Assembly (NCBI RefSeq): GCF_030272615.1
Contig: NC_081409.1
Coordinates: forward strand, 21,704,260 to 21,768,259
Origin: Cryptomeria japonica
Lineage: Eukaryota > Streptophyta > Pinopsida > Cupressales > Cupressaceae
DNA: 64,000 nt
Direction: 5' to 3'
The notes beneath the pieces were generated by a model, which had not been told where the DNA came from, searched no databases, and saw nothing but the letters and a program-made list of their open reading frames with translations. Every line of letters starts with the position of its first letter. The stretch's first letter is position 1. Positions 23,438-33,885 of this stretch are shown here, one piece after another. Both the position numbers and the translations under genes were made by a program.

Positions 23438-24677
23438 CCTACAAAAGCATATCTCGATTTTTAAAGTTGCCCTAAGGTTTTATTAGGGCAGCAATTTTTC
23501 TGTTGGCGAAAAAATCGTCAGTCTCACTCAATTGAATGTTGTTGCATGACAGATTTCTTGTTCTGTTCGTCGCGATGACGAACCATCTGCTCCAACATGT
23601 CCAGTTAGACATTATTAATCTACACATGCTCCTATTTTTCCCCCCACTCAATCAAATACTCGGGGTCATACCCTACCGGCGTCGTCCCTTGAGAGCCCTA
23701 AGTGCTCAAAATTATCAAACTTTGATGGGCCCTAACTTAGAATCCGTGGCACCTGCGAATGATCTGTTTGAACCTACAGGGCCACGAGAGGGGTCCCTAT
23801 AAAAGCTTGTCTTGGTTTTCCAAGTTGCCCTATAGTTTTATTAGGGCAGCAATTTTTCGGTTGGTGAACAAATCGTCAGTCTCACTCAATCGAATGTTGT
23901 CGCGTGGCTAATTTCTCGTTCTGCTCATCGCGATGATGAACCGTCAGCTTCGACATGTCTAGTTAGGCATTATTACCCTACGCATGCTCCTATTTTCCCC
24001 CCCATTCGATCCAACGCTCGGGGTCATACCCTACTGGCATCGTCCCTTGAGCGCCCTAAGTGCTCAAAATTGTCAAACTTTGACGGGCCCTAACTCGGAA
24101 TCTGTGGCACCTGCAAACAATCCGTTTGAACCTACGGGGCCACGAGAGGGGTCCCTACAAAAGTCTATCTCATTTTTTCAAGTCGCCTTATGGTTTTATT
24201 AGGGCAACAATTTTTCTGTTTGCGAAAAAATCGTCAGTCTCACTCAATTGAATATTGTCGCATGACCAATTTCTCGTTATGCTCGTCGCGGTGACGAACC
24301 GTCGGCTCTGACATGTCTAGTTAGGCATTATTACCCTATGCATGCTCCTATTTTTCCCTCCCACTCGATGCAACACTCAGGGTCATACCCTACCGTCGTC
24401 GTCCCTTGAGCTCCCTAAGTGCTCAAAATTGTCAAACTTTGATGGGCCCTAACTCAGAATCCGTGGAACCTGCGAATGATCTGTTTGAACCTATAGGGCC
24501 ATGAGAGGGGTCGCTACAAAAGCCTATCTCGGTTTTTCAAGTTGCCCTACGGTTTTATTAGGGCAACAATTTTTTGGTTTGCGAAAAAATCGTCAGTCTC
24601 ACTCAATCGAATGTTGTCGCCCCCCCATTCGATCCAACGCTCGGGGTCATACCCTACCGGTGTCATCCCTTGAGCGC
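23438..24677. repeat. 358 bp tandem repeat array, right part
   Basis: About 3.5 units continuing the array from 19120. The TACAAAAGC-type landmark recurs near 23440, 23797, 24156 and 24513 (357-359 base steps). The last unit has an internal deletion and ends at CCCTTGAGCGC, where non-repeat DNA begins. Confidence 0.9.
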
Positions 24678-24945
24678 TAAAATTATATATAAACAAGCAT
24701 TACACTGTAGACACATAATGATCATGAATATTTCCATGTATTGTATACACATAATTACCATTACACTTGCATGTGACATCCATGAAGGGATATGCAAACA
24801 TGATTTTTTTTTCATTATCAATACAACTACACCAATGTACTCATGTACATATACATGGACATTATCATCAATATAACTAAACCAATTTGCTCATGGACAT
24901 TAGATATACAACTGGTTGTGTTAGCTTTTATTTTCCCTATACACA
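24678..24945. other. AT-rich DNA between the tandem array and the transposase
   Basis: Possibly the 3' flank or decayed C-terminal coding part of the minus-strand transposase. CATGGACATTA-like words recur, recalling GACATACAT words at 17270-17350. No further coding match is recognised. Confidence 0.4.
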
Positions 24946-27354
24946 TCATGCCAACCAATATTCTGATCTGTCTTCATTCCCTTGCGGTGCAACAACTGCA
25001 AAAACATGTCCTGGTTGTACAAGATCTGATAGACAATCATACCCAAGTGAACTTTCCATGTCATCGTTTGACAAGGATATTGTTTGAGATAAAGGAGTTA
25101 GATAGTGGGTACCATTTGGACATAAGAATCTGCTCACTGCTGAATCAAGAGTACCTCCATGTGACAATGCTGAACTACACCAATCAACAATAGAACGTGC
25201 ATCAGAGAAATTTGCACCTGAAATCCTCAATTTCTCCTTAACTAGAGCTCTCTTCAAACATGCACCTGCTCCATCATGCTCTCCCTTCCTATGCCCTACC
25301 TAAAAAAAACACCAAATATAAGGTATACGCCTCTCCACATGCATTCTACTCAACCAATAAAACATACGGGCATTCTTGAATTGACCCGTATAGTTATTTG
25401 ACCATATTATATGTCGGTCAATTGCAATATCTTTCTCATGTAAGAGCTCAAAAAAATTCTCGAAATAATGTTGCACATACTCAGAGGAGTGTGATCTATC
25501 AGCACTCATATAAAAATGATACTCCCTGATTATCATCCTGTCCTCTTCTGTACTATCAGGAGCATGTCTATATGTAATGTGAACAAAAATAGCAATCTGT
25601 ACTGAATTGTAGTATTGAGACTGTACCTCATTCTGTGGTTGCAATCTATAGTTCTCTGCAAAATCAACCACCGATACAATAGTGCCAATCGGGAAAGAGT
25701 TCTTACACATCCTGAACTGTCGATCCAACCACTAAGACCTATGGGTGTGCCTTGCATACTTGTAGAAAAGATTCTCCTTAAAATCCAAAATAAAATCAGC
25801 AATACTCACTTCTCTTGAGACTAATTCGCATCTAGAACCTTCACCTCCACTCTTCAAAGTATATTTCACTGTCTCATATCTTTTTTTCTCAACATAATTA
25901 TTTCCAAACTTGTGTTCACTGTCCTCATGAAAACATGAAACAAACTTTGACAACCCACCGCATTCTAAGCACTTCTCATTCAAACAATCATTTCTATAGA
26001 AATAGCAGCCATCATCTCTAGGGCATAAAAATAGATTTTGCAAGTCTCTTGATGATCTCAGAAATAGCATTGCACCACACTCCTGCAACATCTCATTAGT
26101 ATGCATCATAGAACGAATATGACATAAAAGTTCATGGTACATTGAAAACTCCACATGGTACTTGCAACAATAGGTATTGCGAATCTTAAGAGGAACACAA
26201 TAAAATGGTTTCAAAGATTCAAAGGCCCTTTGTGATATTTGCAAAGTTGGATGTAATTCACATATTTTTTTGTACAACATTGTTTGGCTTAATTCCAAGA
26301 AATGTTTGGGATGCGGTGTGCGGTCTCGGTTGTCGATTCTTAATTTTAAAACATCCTTTACATTGGGTGACACTGTAGAATTAGAGTGACAAAATTGTTG
26401 AATCTCTTCCTTCACATTCTCAGTCAACTTTCTATCAACACGTGGAAGCCTCCCACCAAATACCCATGTATCTTGTTGAAGTGGATCGTCAAGTCTTTGT
26501 CTTCGTGCAAGTGCTCTATCCAAAGTTTTATAGTTTATGTTAAAATCAACACAAGTTTGTCTCATTTGACGAGCCTTCCTCAATTGATGGCTTACTAAGG
26601 AGGTTGTAATCACTCTTCGAGCGACTCTCTTATCTCTTTCTTTGGTATTCTTTCCAATAGAATTGAGAGCATCAAATAGATTTTTTGCAATAATAGAATT
26701 TCTCTCCATCTTCTTGTTCATACGAATCTTCAATTTGTTTAGCAATGGTCTCATCTTTATCATCTTTAGCAATTGAACAAAGAGTTGGCATTGCTCGGTC
26801 AATGTCTTATTGCTAAAATTTTGGTTGAAAATTTGTGTAGCCCACAACCGAATGGTTCTTGTTGACCTCTTGCCTTCAATATTCGCAATAATGTTCTCAT
26901 TGATTTCAAATAACCATTTTGGGGTTCTTGAAGGTCTTGGATTTGGAATTTGTCTTTCATCCATGAGAGGGTCTTCATTTCTAAAGTAATTAGGTGTTAC
27001 ATATGGCTCACTTGGTTGAGCAATTCCACCTTCAATGTTAAAGATTTCCACATTTTCACCTCCTATGTCAAAATTTTCCACATGTTGAGCATTTTCATTA
27101 TCACTTTCAACATTTTCAAAATTTTCAATATTTTCACTTTCAAAATCTTCATTTTCATTTTCAATAACTTGTGGCACATTTTCAAATTCAATTTCCTCTT
27201 CAGTTGAAGTAACATTAGCAATATTTAACATACCTTGTCTTCTCCTCCTATGACATTCTCTATCTCTTTCTCTATACACTTCAATTTGGTCATTTGAAAG
27301 TTTTCTTTTGTGTTTAGACTTCCGATGACTACTACTCCCCATTTCCCTCCACAC
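24946..27354 (-). pseudogene. Sola-like DDD/E transposase, nearly open (803 codons)
   Basis: One frame runs from the ATG at 27354 to TGA at 24948-24946 with only two internal stops, codons 541 (25734-25732) and 685 (25302-25300). A basic N-terminus (HRKSKHKRK) is followed by a Glu/Asn-rich stretch (about 50-115), a Lys/Arg-rich helical region (about 200-290), a Cys/His cluster (about 390-490, including CLECGG) and an RNase H-like core: VVDFAENY (Asp 564), WSNNYTGQFKN (653) and GHRKGEHDGAGACLKR (688-702). The last motif resembles the HGKG-DG-G-KR signature of Sola-type transposases. Residue 653 is Asn where a catalytic Asp is expected. The final stop follows SEYWLA where related proteins may continue, so the C-terminus may be lost too. 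Other superfamilies with this motif are possible. Confidence 0.7.
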
Positions 27355-27471
27355 ATGCTCCTTCGTGATTGATAATGTAATTTTTCACTTTAAGAATCTC
27401 CCAAAAGCACAAATTTATCTCTAGTTGTCTGAAAACTCGTGATCCTCGACAGAAAACAGAATATGTAGACT

Positions 27472-27502
27472 GTGGGCCGTTGGAATCTACAAAATGGCCC
27501 AC
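27472..27502. other. Hairpin upstream of the transposase frame
   Basis: GTGGGCC (27472-27478) and GGCCCAC (27496-27502) are perfectly complementary with a 17 base loop. It lies about 115 bases upstream of the transposase ATG, between the gene and the palindromic motif region. Confidence 0.6.
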
Positions 27503-27656
27503 AAACCCTTTTTTTTCCTGGTTTTTTGTACTAAAATCGGATATCCAATTTTAGTACAAAAATTTCTCGTTGCCGCCATTTATTTAGTAAACTGCCACAT
27601 GGCAGAAATCCAATATTCGATTAAATCGGATATCGGATTTTATTAGTCATATTTTA

Positions 27657-27680
27657 GAGAGAGAGAGAGAGAGAGAGAGA
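27657..27680. repeat. (GA)n microsatellite
   Basis: About 12 GA units joining the left inverted arm to the minisatellite. The right arm is bordered by the complementary CT tract. Confidence 0.9.
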
Positions 27681-28770
27681 CCATATGACCCCTAACGACA
27701 TGATTTGGTGTCTTAAGGGGTCCTATAGTGTCGTTAGGGGTCATATGGTGTCCATAGGGGTCATATTGTGTCTTGGGACACCATAGGACCCCTTAAGACA
27801 CCAAATCATGTCGTTAGGGGTCATATGGTGTCCTAAGGGGTCATATGGTGTCCCATGAACACTTATGACCTCTTAGGACACCATATGACCCCTAATGATA
27901 CCATATTGGGTCGCTTTGGGTCATATTATGTCCTAAGGGGTCATATTGTGGCCTACGACCCCTTAGGACACCATATGACCCCTAACGACATGATTTGGTG
28001 TCTTAAGGGGTCCTATGGTGTCATTAGGGGTCATATGGTGTCCATAATGGTGTCATAATGGGTCGTATGGTGTCCCAAGACACCATATGACCCCTATGGA
28101 CAACATAGGACCCCTTAAAACACAAAATCATGTCGTTAGGGGTCATATGGTGTCCCATGAACCCTTATGACCTCTTAGGACACCATATGACCCTTGATGA
28201 TACCATATTGGGTTGCTTTGGGTAATATTGTGTCCTAAGGGGTCATATTGTGTCCTAAGGGGTCCTATGGTGTCCGAAGACACCATGACCCCTATGGACA
28301 CCATATGACCCCTAACGACACCATAGGACCCCTTAAGGAACCAAATCATGTCGTTAGGGGTCATACTATGTCCTACGACCCCTTAGGACACCATATGACC
28401 CCTAACGACATGATTTGGTGTCTTAAGGGGTCCTATGGTGTCGTTAGGGGTCATATGGTGTCCATAGGGGTCATATGGTGTCTTGGGACACCATAGGACC
28501 CCTTAAGACACCAAATTATGTCGTTAGGGGTCGTAAGACACAATATGACCCCTAACGACATGATTTGGTGTCTTAAGGAGTCTTATGGTGTCGTTAGGGG
28601 TCATATGGTGTCCACAGGGATCATATGGTGTCTTGGGACACCATAGGACCCCTTAGGACATAATATGACCCCTTAGGACACAATATGACCCAAAGCGACC
28701 CAATATGGTGTCATTAGGGGTCATATGGTGTCCTAAGAGGTCATAAGGGTTCATGATGTCTTAATCTCTC
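27681..28770. repeat. 20 bp minisatellite with frequent inversions (GTGTC-TAAGGGGTCATATG)
   Basis: About 50 units of roughly 20 bases built on GGTGTCNTTAGGGGTCATAT, present in both orientations and often switching within two to five units, so long stretches are self-complementary. A higher-order unit of about 430 bases recurs, for example at 27681 and 28386 and partly at 27960. Short reading frames inside are by-products of the repeat. Confidence 0.9.
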
Positions 28771-28845
28771 TCTCTCCCCCCTAATCTCATAAGGGTTCAT
28801 GATGTCTTAATGTCATAAGGGTTCAAGATGTCCTATGATGTCTTA

Positions 28846-28867
28846 ATCTCTCTCTCCCCCTCTCCCC

Positions 28868-28931
<64 letters not shown>

Positions 28932-29273
28932 AATCTCTCTCTCCCTCTCCCTCTCCTTCTCTCCTCTCTCTCTCTCTCTATCCCTCTCCCCTAATCTCTC
29001 CATCTATCTCTCTCTATCTCTCTCTCTCTCCCTTCCCCCTCCCCATCTCTCTCCCTCTGTCTCTCTATCTCTATCTGTCTGTCTGTCTGTCTGTCTGTCT
29101 CTCCCTCTCTCCCTCTCCGCTAATCTCTTTATCTCTCTCTACCTTCCCTCCCCTCCCTCCCTCCCTCCCTCTCTCTCCATCTCTCTCCCTCTCTCCCTCT
29201 CTTCCCCCTCTCTCTCTCTCACTTTGTCTTTGTCTCTCTCTCTCTCCCCTAATCTCTCTCTATCCATCTCCCC

Positions 29274-29321
<48 letters not shown>

Positions 29322-29389
29322 ACCCATCTCTCCCTTCCCCCTCCCCATCTCTCTCTCTCCCCTAAGCTCTCTCTCTCCCTCCCCCCTCC

Positions 29390-29420
<31 letters not shown>

Positions 29421-29425
29421 TCTCT

Positions 29426-29500
<75 letters not shown>

Positions 29501-29501
29501 C

Positions 29502-29581
<80 letters not shown>

Positions 29582-29632
29582 CTCTCTCTTTCTCCCTCTC
29601 TCCCTCTCCCTCTCTCTTTCTCTCTCTCTCTA
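28846..29632. repeat. Polypyrimidine CT tract, about 790 bases
   Basis: Almost only C and T on the plus strand: CT runs broken by CCCTAATCTC, CCATCT and CTGTCTGT units. The Ser/Leu-rich and Arg/Glu-rich frames through it are artefacts. Confidence 0.95.
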
Positions 29633-29771
29633 AAATATGACTAATAAAATCCAATATCAGATTTTTACCAGTGCCATTAATGTGGCAGTTTAGTAAATAA
29701 AAGGCAGTAATGGGAAAACTTTTGGGACCACAAATTTATATATTAAAATCAGATATCCGATTTTTGTAGTC

Positions 29772-30600
29772 AAATTTTCAAATTTCAAATTTTGGCTCAG
29801 GAACGCTTTGGTATTTGGCTTGGAAGTGACAAGCCTGGAAAGTCAATTGAAAAAAATGTGTTTTTCAGTATTCCTTGATTTTCCAGACTTTACACTGGTG
29901 GTTGACGACTTTGTTTGTAGCCAAAATTGATAAAATGAAAAGGGTTTTTTAAGGACGTTCCCATCTTTCCAACAATATAAGGCTTGTCTTATTTTGACTT
30001 TAATAAATAATTATTATTTATTTTCTAATTGAATTCTGACAATAGTCCTGATTGATATACTGATTGAAAAACACTCATAACTTTCAAACGGTATAACATT
30101 TTTTGAATTTGAAACATGCGTCACATCCTATGCTTTGTCTACTATAGGGAAAAATTATAAAAAAAAAAATTTCATAAGGTTTTGACCAAGTCAAGGTGGT
30201 CAGACGTAGGAGTTTCTGAATTTCTGAAAAGTTGTAGTAAAAAATTCATAAATAATTATTTACTTTATAAAAAAAAATAAAAAATATATGTGTCACATCC
30301 GGACATGAGTCTAATACTTATATTATAAATATTATAAAAGACTATTATGATTTGATTGTGATTAGGGTGCTCAGACATACGTCTACTTCTTATTTTTTCT
30401 TGAAATTTTAGTACCACTGCATTGAAATTTTCATCAAATAGGATTTTTTTTCTTCCAAAAAACAACTAGTAGCTTAGAAACTACATTGAATTTTCTATAT
30501 ATTCTCTTCTTACATATTTTAAAAATAATTTTCACAACTTATTCAAATTTTCATGTCAAGCTGCATAACTCTGATTTTCTGAAATTTCATTGCCACTTAA
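29772..30600. other. AT-rich DNA without recognisable features
   Basis: Lies between the satellite block and the LINE 3' side. No coding signature or element ends recognised. It may contain the junction where the transposon block entered the LINE. Confidence 0.5.
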
Positions 30601-30651
30601 GGGCCTATTTTGGCACACCATGATCCTGAACATACCTAGGTTCCTCTCTTC

Positions 30652-30950
30652 TTAGATCCCCCCCATTTTAGAATTTGTTTTACAATTTCTCTGCTTCTGC
30701 AACTTCAGAGCTTTCTTCCAAATGACACTCGACTTTTTGAAAATGCACACCCACAAAGCATGCAAAAATTTAATATTCTTGTTTAGGACTCTGCCCTTCT
30801 GACGTGCCATCATTACCTTTCTAAAAATTTGAAGATTAATCATTAATACTTCCATGATTAACATGTGATCCTTCTTTCCCCATAAATTTGTCCTTTCTAA
30901 TGAATTCTTTAAATATTAAAATCAATGTTAACTTCCCCATTTCATATGCT
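30652..30950 (-). other. Decayed sequence downstream of LINE RNase H
   Basis: Minus-strand DNA after the RNase H stop keeps a partly open frame (30864-30652) rich in Lys and hydrophobic residues with no known motif. It could be 3' UTR or the start of the extra protein seen at 14516-15990 if the two were once continuous. Confidence 0.3.
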
Positions 30951-33185
30951 TTAAGGTTCGGAAATAACACCAAGGTTAGCAAGGTCGTCCGCTAAGACAT
31001 TTTTTTCCCTAAAAGCATGTTCAATAATAATTGATTTAAAGCTTGAAATAATTTCTCTAGCTTTAAAAATAATATTTTCTATAGTCCACGAAGGCTCAAT
31101 TTCTCTCTTAAGGCATTTAATAATGTTAAGAGAGTCTCCCTCCAACCATAGATTATCATGATTGAGATTTTTTGCTATAATCAAAGTATATAGTGCCGCC
31201 GAGGCTTCAGCATAATGACTAGTTTGGTTACCCAAAGGGCCAGCAACAACCACAAGGCAACTTCTAGCAAAATTCCTGACAATGCCTCCATAACTAGCTT
31301 TCCCATGATTTCCCTTAGAAGCCCCATCAAAGTTGGCCTTAATCCATCCCTGGGAAGGAAAGCACCAGAAAAGACCATCCCTACCCTTATCCTTACTGTT
31401 TCTATTAGTGGAGAGGTTCCAACTTTCATTAAAGTCTTCTTTAGTAGCTAAACCATTATCAATTCCATATAAACATTCATAGATCCCTCTATAGATTTTA
31501 TCCACCAGCACTTCAGGGTTCGCACTTTTATCCCTAAAAATCTTGTTGTTACACTCCTTCCAGATGTTCCATATGAAAATAGTGAGAGTTAGTTTCCAAA
31601 CGTCAACATTCTTAGAATTGGAACTAGGGCAATACCATTGGTGCCAAAACTCTTCCAGAGAGTTTGAGAAAACCCATCTCAACTCCCACCTACTAAAAAT
31701 AATATTCCAAATTTTCTGACTGAAATCGCACTGGTAGAGGATATGACAAGCAGAATCCTCCTCCCTGCAACAAAGAGAACACCTGTTAGGGAAAACAAAT
31801 CCACGCTTATGGAGATTATCAAGAGTTAGCACCTTATTTTGGATAAAAATCCAAAAGAAGATATTAATTTTGGGCATCAACTTCTTTATCCACACTTTAG
31901 CCCACAAAGGGATCTCTTTCAGAACTTTGTTATGGATAGACACCACTGAAGACACAGAATATTTCCCATCAAAAGTTTCCCTCCAAATCAAACGATCCTC
32001 AGAATGGTCCATAAATATTTTGGAAGAAAGAAAGATCTCTCAAAATTTTAATCTTGGACAAAGTTGGCTGAACTCAATCCACTTCCCATTTCTCTAGTAG
32101 TCTCTAACAAAGTCTCCATACCTACTTTTGAACCAGTCTTTTCATTCCTTAAGAATGGGGGTTTCCTCCAGCGGTTTATTCGTTAGCCATCTGTTCTCCC
32201 AGAATCTAATAATTCTCCCATTCCCCAATTTCCACTTTCTTCTAGCTGCAGCCCAAGCTTTAGCCGTTTGAACTGCATTCCAAATTGCAGAGCCTTCCAC
32301 AAAAAAAGAATTTTCCATAAATTCTTCCTCAGATGGTTGCATGTAAAGTTATTTATTTTTCCAAATTGAATCCTATTCCCTTTCCTCCCCTTTCATTCTC
32401 CAAATTTGTTTAGCTAACAAGACATTTTTCATAGTTATAATGTTCCTTAATCCCAAACCCCCAAAAGCCTTAGGATACAAATATTATTCCATGCAATAAG
32501 GGGGATTCTATTTTTATCTTCCACTCCTGACCATAAGATTTTTTTTTGAATTCTTTCAATGGCCTCAACAAACTTCCTGGGGATTTCGAATAGACTAAGG
32601 GCATAGATAGACAAATTTTGAAGGGTAGCTTTAAGCAATGTCACCTTACCCGCTTAGCTAAGGAGGGCTCCTTTCCAACCAGCTAGTTTGGAATTGAATC
32701 TATCAACCAACTTCATCCAGAAATTCTCCGAAGGCTTTAAGCATAGAGGGAGACCCAAATAAGTAGATGAGAACTCATCAATTTTACATCCAAGGATTCT
32801 TTCGATCCTTCTTTGTCTATCCACGGGTGTATTGATAAAGAACAAAGAACTCTTATCCCAATTTGTTGTTTGACCAGAAGAAGCTTCATAGGAATCCATA
32901 ACACTCTTCATGTTTCTCGCTTCTCTTATGGTAGCTTCTCCCATAGTGATAGAATCATCAAAAAACTATTCATGAGTATAGGTTAACTTGGACAAAGAAG
33001 ATTTAAGGCCTTTGAGTTTCCCTTCTTCCACACTTCTCATAATAAATCTACCCAAACTTTTAGCCAGAATAGTAAACAAGATAGGAGAGATAGGATCCCC
33101 CTATCTTAGGCCTCTAGAACTTTTGAAGAAACTGGAAGGGGATCCATTAATAATAACAATAGAGGTTGAAGTGCCTTTGAGGTTG
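30951..33185 (-). pseudogene. 5'-truncated LINE ORF2: reverse transcriptase, zinc motif, RNase H
   Basis: The minus strand begins inside the RT domain (STSIVIINGSPS, then RGLR-stop-GDPISPILF near 33110-33090). It continues past FFDD at about 32965 (the YxDD equivalent) and the thumb region (YLGLPLCLKPSENFW) to about 32142. An open frame 32012-30951 carries the zf-RVT motif (CSLCCREEDSACHILYQC) and an RNase H with NFDGASKGN, YAEASAALY, EGDSLNI and LADDLANLG, so the DEDD residues are present. Stops and gaps separate the RT pieces. Endonuclease and ORF1 are absent, as expected for 5' truncation. L1-type plant LINE. Confidence 0.9.
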
Positions 33186-33193
33186 AAGATGTT

Positions 33194-33885
33194 AGTTATG
33201 ATATAATAAGAAATAAAAAGAATATTTACAACTTGTTTTGCCTAATGTAAATATCTAATGATTATTCATGTCTAAGATCAAGGTTATGCATTTATGTTCA
33301 AAAATTAATTTCATAATCATATAATATAGAAGCCACTAATGGAATATTAATAAAAAGATAGTCATTTATCTTTTATCTTAAGTTTGATAGTCATTTATAT
33401 GCCAAAATATTAATTTTTAATAAAAAAAATCTCTACAAGTTTTATTTATTTATTTGGCTATTGAACTCAAAGTCAACCAATTATGAAGGCTCTTTACAAA
33501 CAAATTGCTCCTCAATATTTAATGAATATTTATTTTAATGAACAAACTCAACTTCAACTATTCTACTCATAATTGCGCCTTTAGTATCAATTAAATTTGG
33601 AGTCAAGGTCAACCCCAACAAACATTATTTAGCCTATCTCTAAATTGTTGCCATAATTAATCTATCAACTAGACAACAAATAATCTTATTACAATACTAC
33701 AAAGGTAGGTATTCGACACTACACTACACGATGCTTGTAAAACTGATATCGATATCTAAAATGCATATATCTACAACATGATTATATACATTTATTTTTA
33801 ATTATTTTATTTAATTAAGAGATTTTTTACTATAATTTTTATTTTATTCAACTAAGAGTTAAACTTTTTAGAGTCATCAAAGTCT
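33194..33885 (+). repeat. Large inverted repeat, left arm, segment 3 (inner end)
   Basis: Pairs with 39099-39838 in reverse complement. Examples are CAAGGTCAACCCCAACAAAC against GTTGGGGTTGACCTTGACC near 39410, and CTACACTACACGATGCTTGT against the complement near 39290. It directly follows segment 2 once the 18.9 kb insertion is removed. Pairing stops near 33885. Confidence 0.9.

Larger units (their letters stand above)
27528..29771. repeat. Inverted-repeat-flanked satellite block
   Basis: The left arm (about 27528-27656) and right arm (about 29631-29771) are diverged inverted copies. Both contain two AAATCGGATATCCGATTT-type palindromes (27533-27552 and 27623-27641; 29646-29666 and 29745-29765), the word TTTAGTAAACTGCCACAT or its complement, and the inner edge TAGTCATATTTTAGAGAG. 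Between them lie a minisatellite and a CT tract. It could be a small foldback element, or the end of the transposon whose transposase starts at 27354. Confidence 0.75.
14323..33185 (-). mobile_element. 18.9 kb composite insertion in the left arm, with LINE-type ends
   Basis: The inverted repeat breaks after AAGATGTT (14315-14322) and resumes after a second AAGATGTT (33186-33193). The right arm has the uninterrupted site (opposite strand of CATAACTAACATCTTACATGG near 39830-39855). The duplicated octamer marks the insertion ends. On the minus strand the unit starts inside a reverse transcriptase domain (5' truncation) and ends in a short A-rich tail (complement of TTTTATTA, 14323-14330), as LINE insertions do. 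Its inside was later filled by other repeats (about 16148-29771). Confidence 0.75.

Noticed and set aside
27681-28770. Telomere- or CRISPR-like repeat
   Set aside because: Units are 20 bases without spacers, flip orientation, and do not match plant telomere TTTAGGG arrays.
28828-29654. Long Ser/Leu-rich (plus) and Arg/Glu-rich (minus) reading frames
   Set aside because: They are translations of the CT tract, which lacks stops by composition. No start context, no domain.
30265-30465. Short minus-strand frame near the LINE
   Set aside because: AT-rich, no motif, not continuous with the LINE frames.
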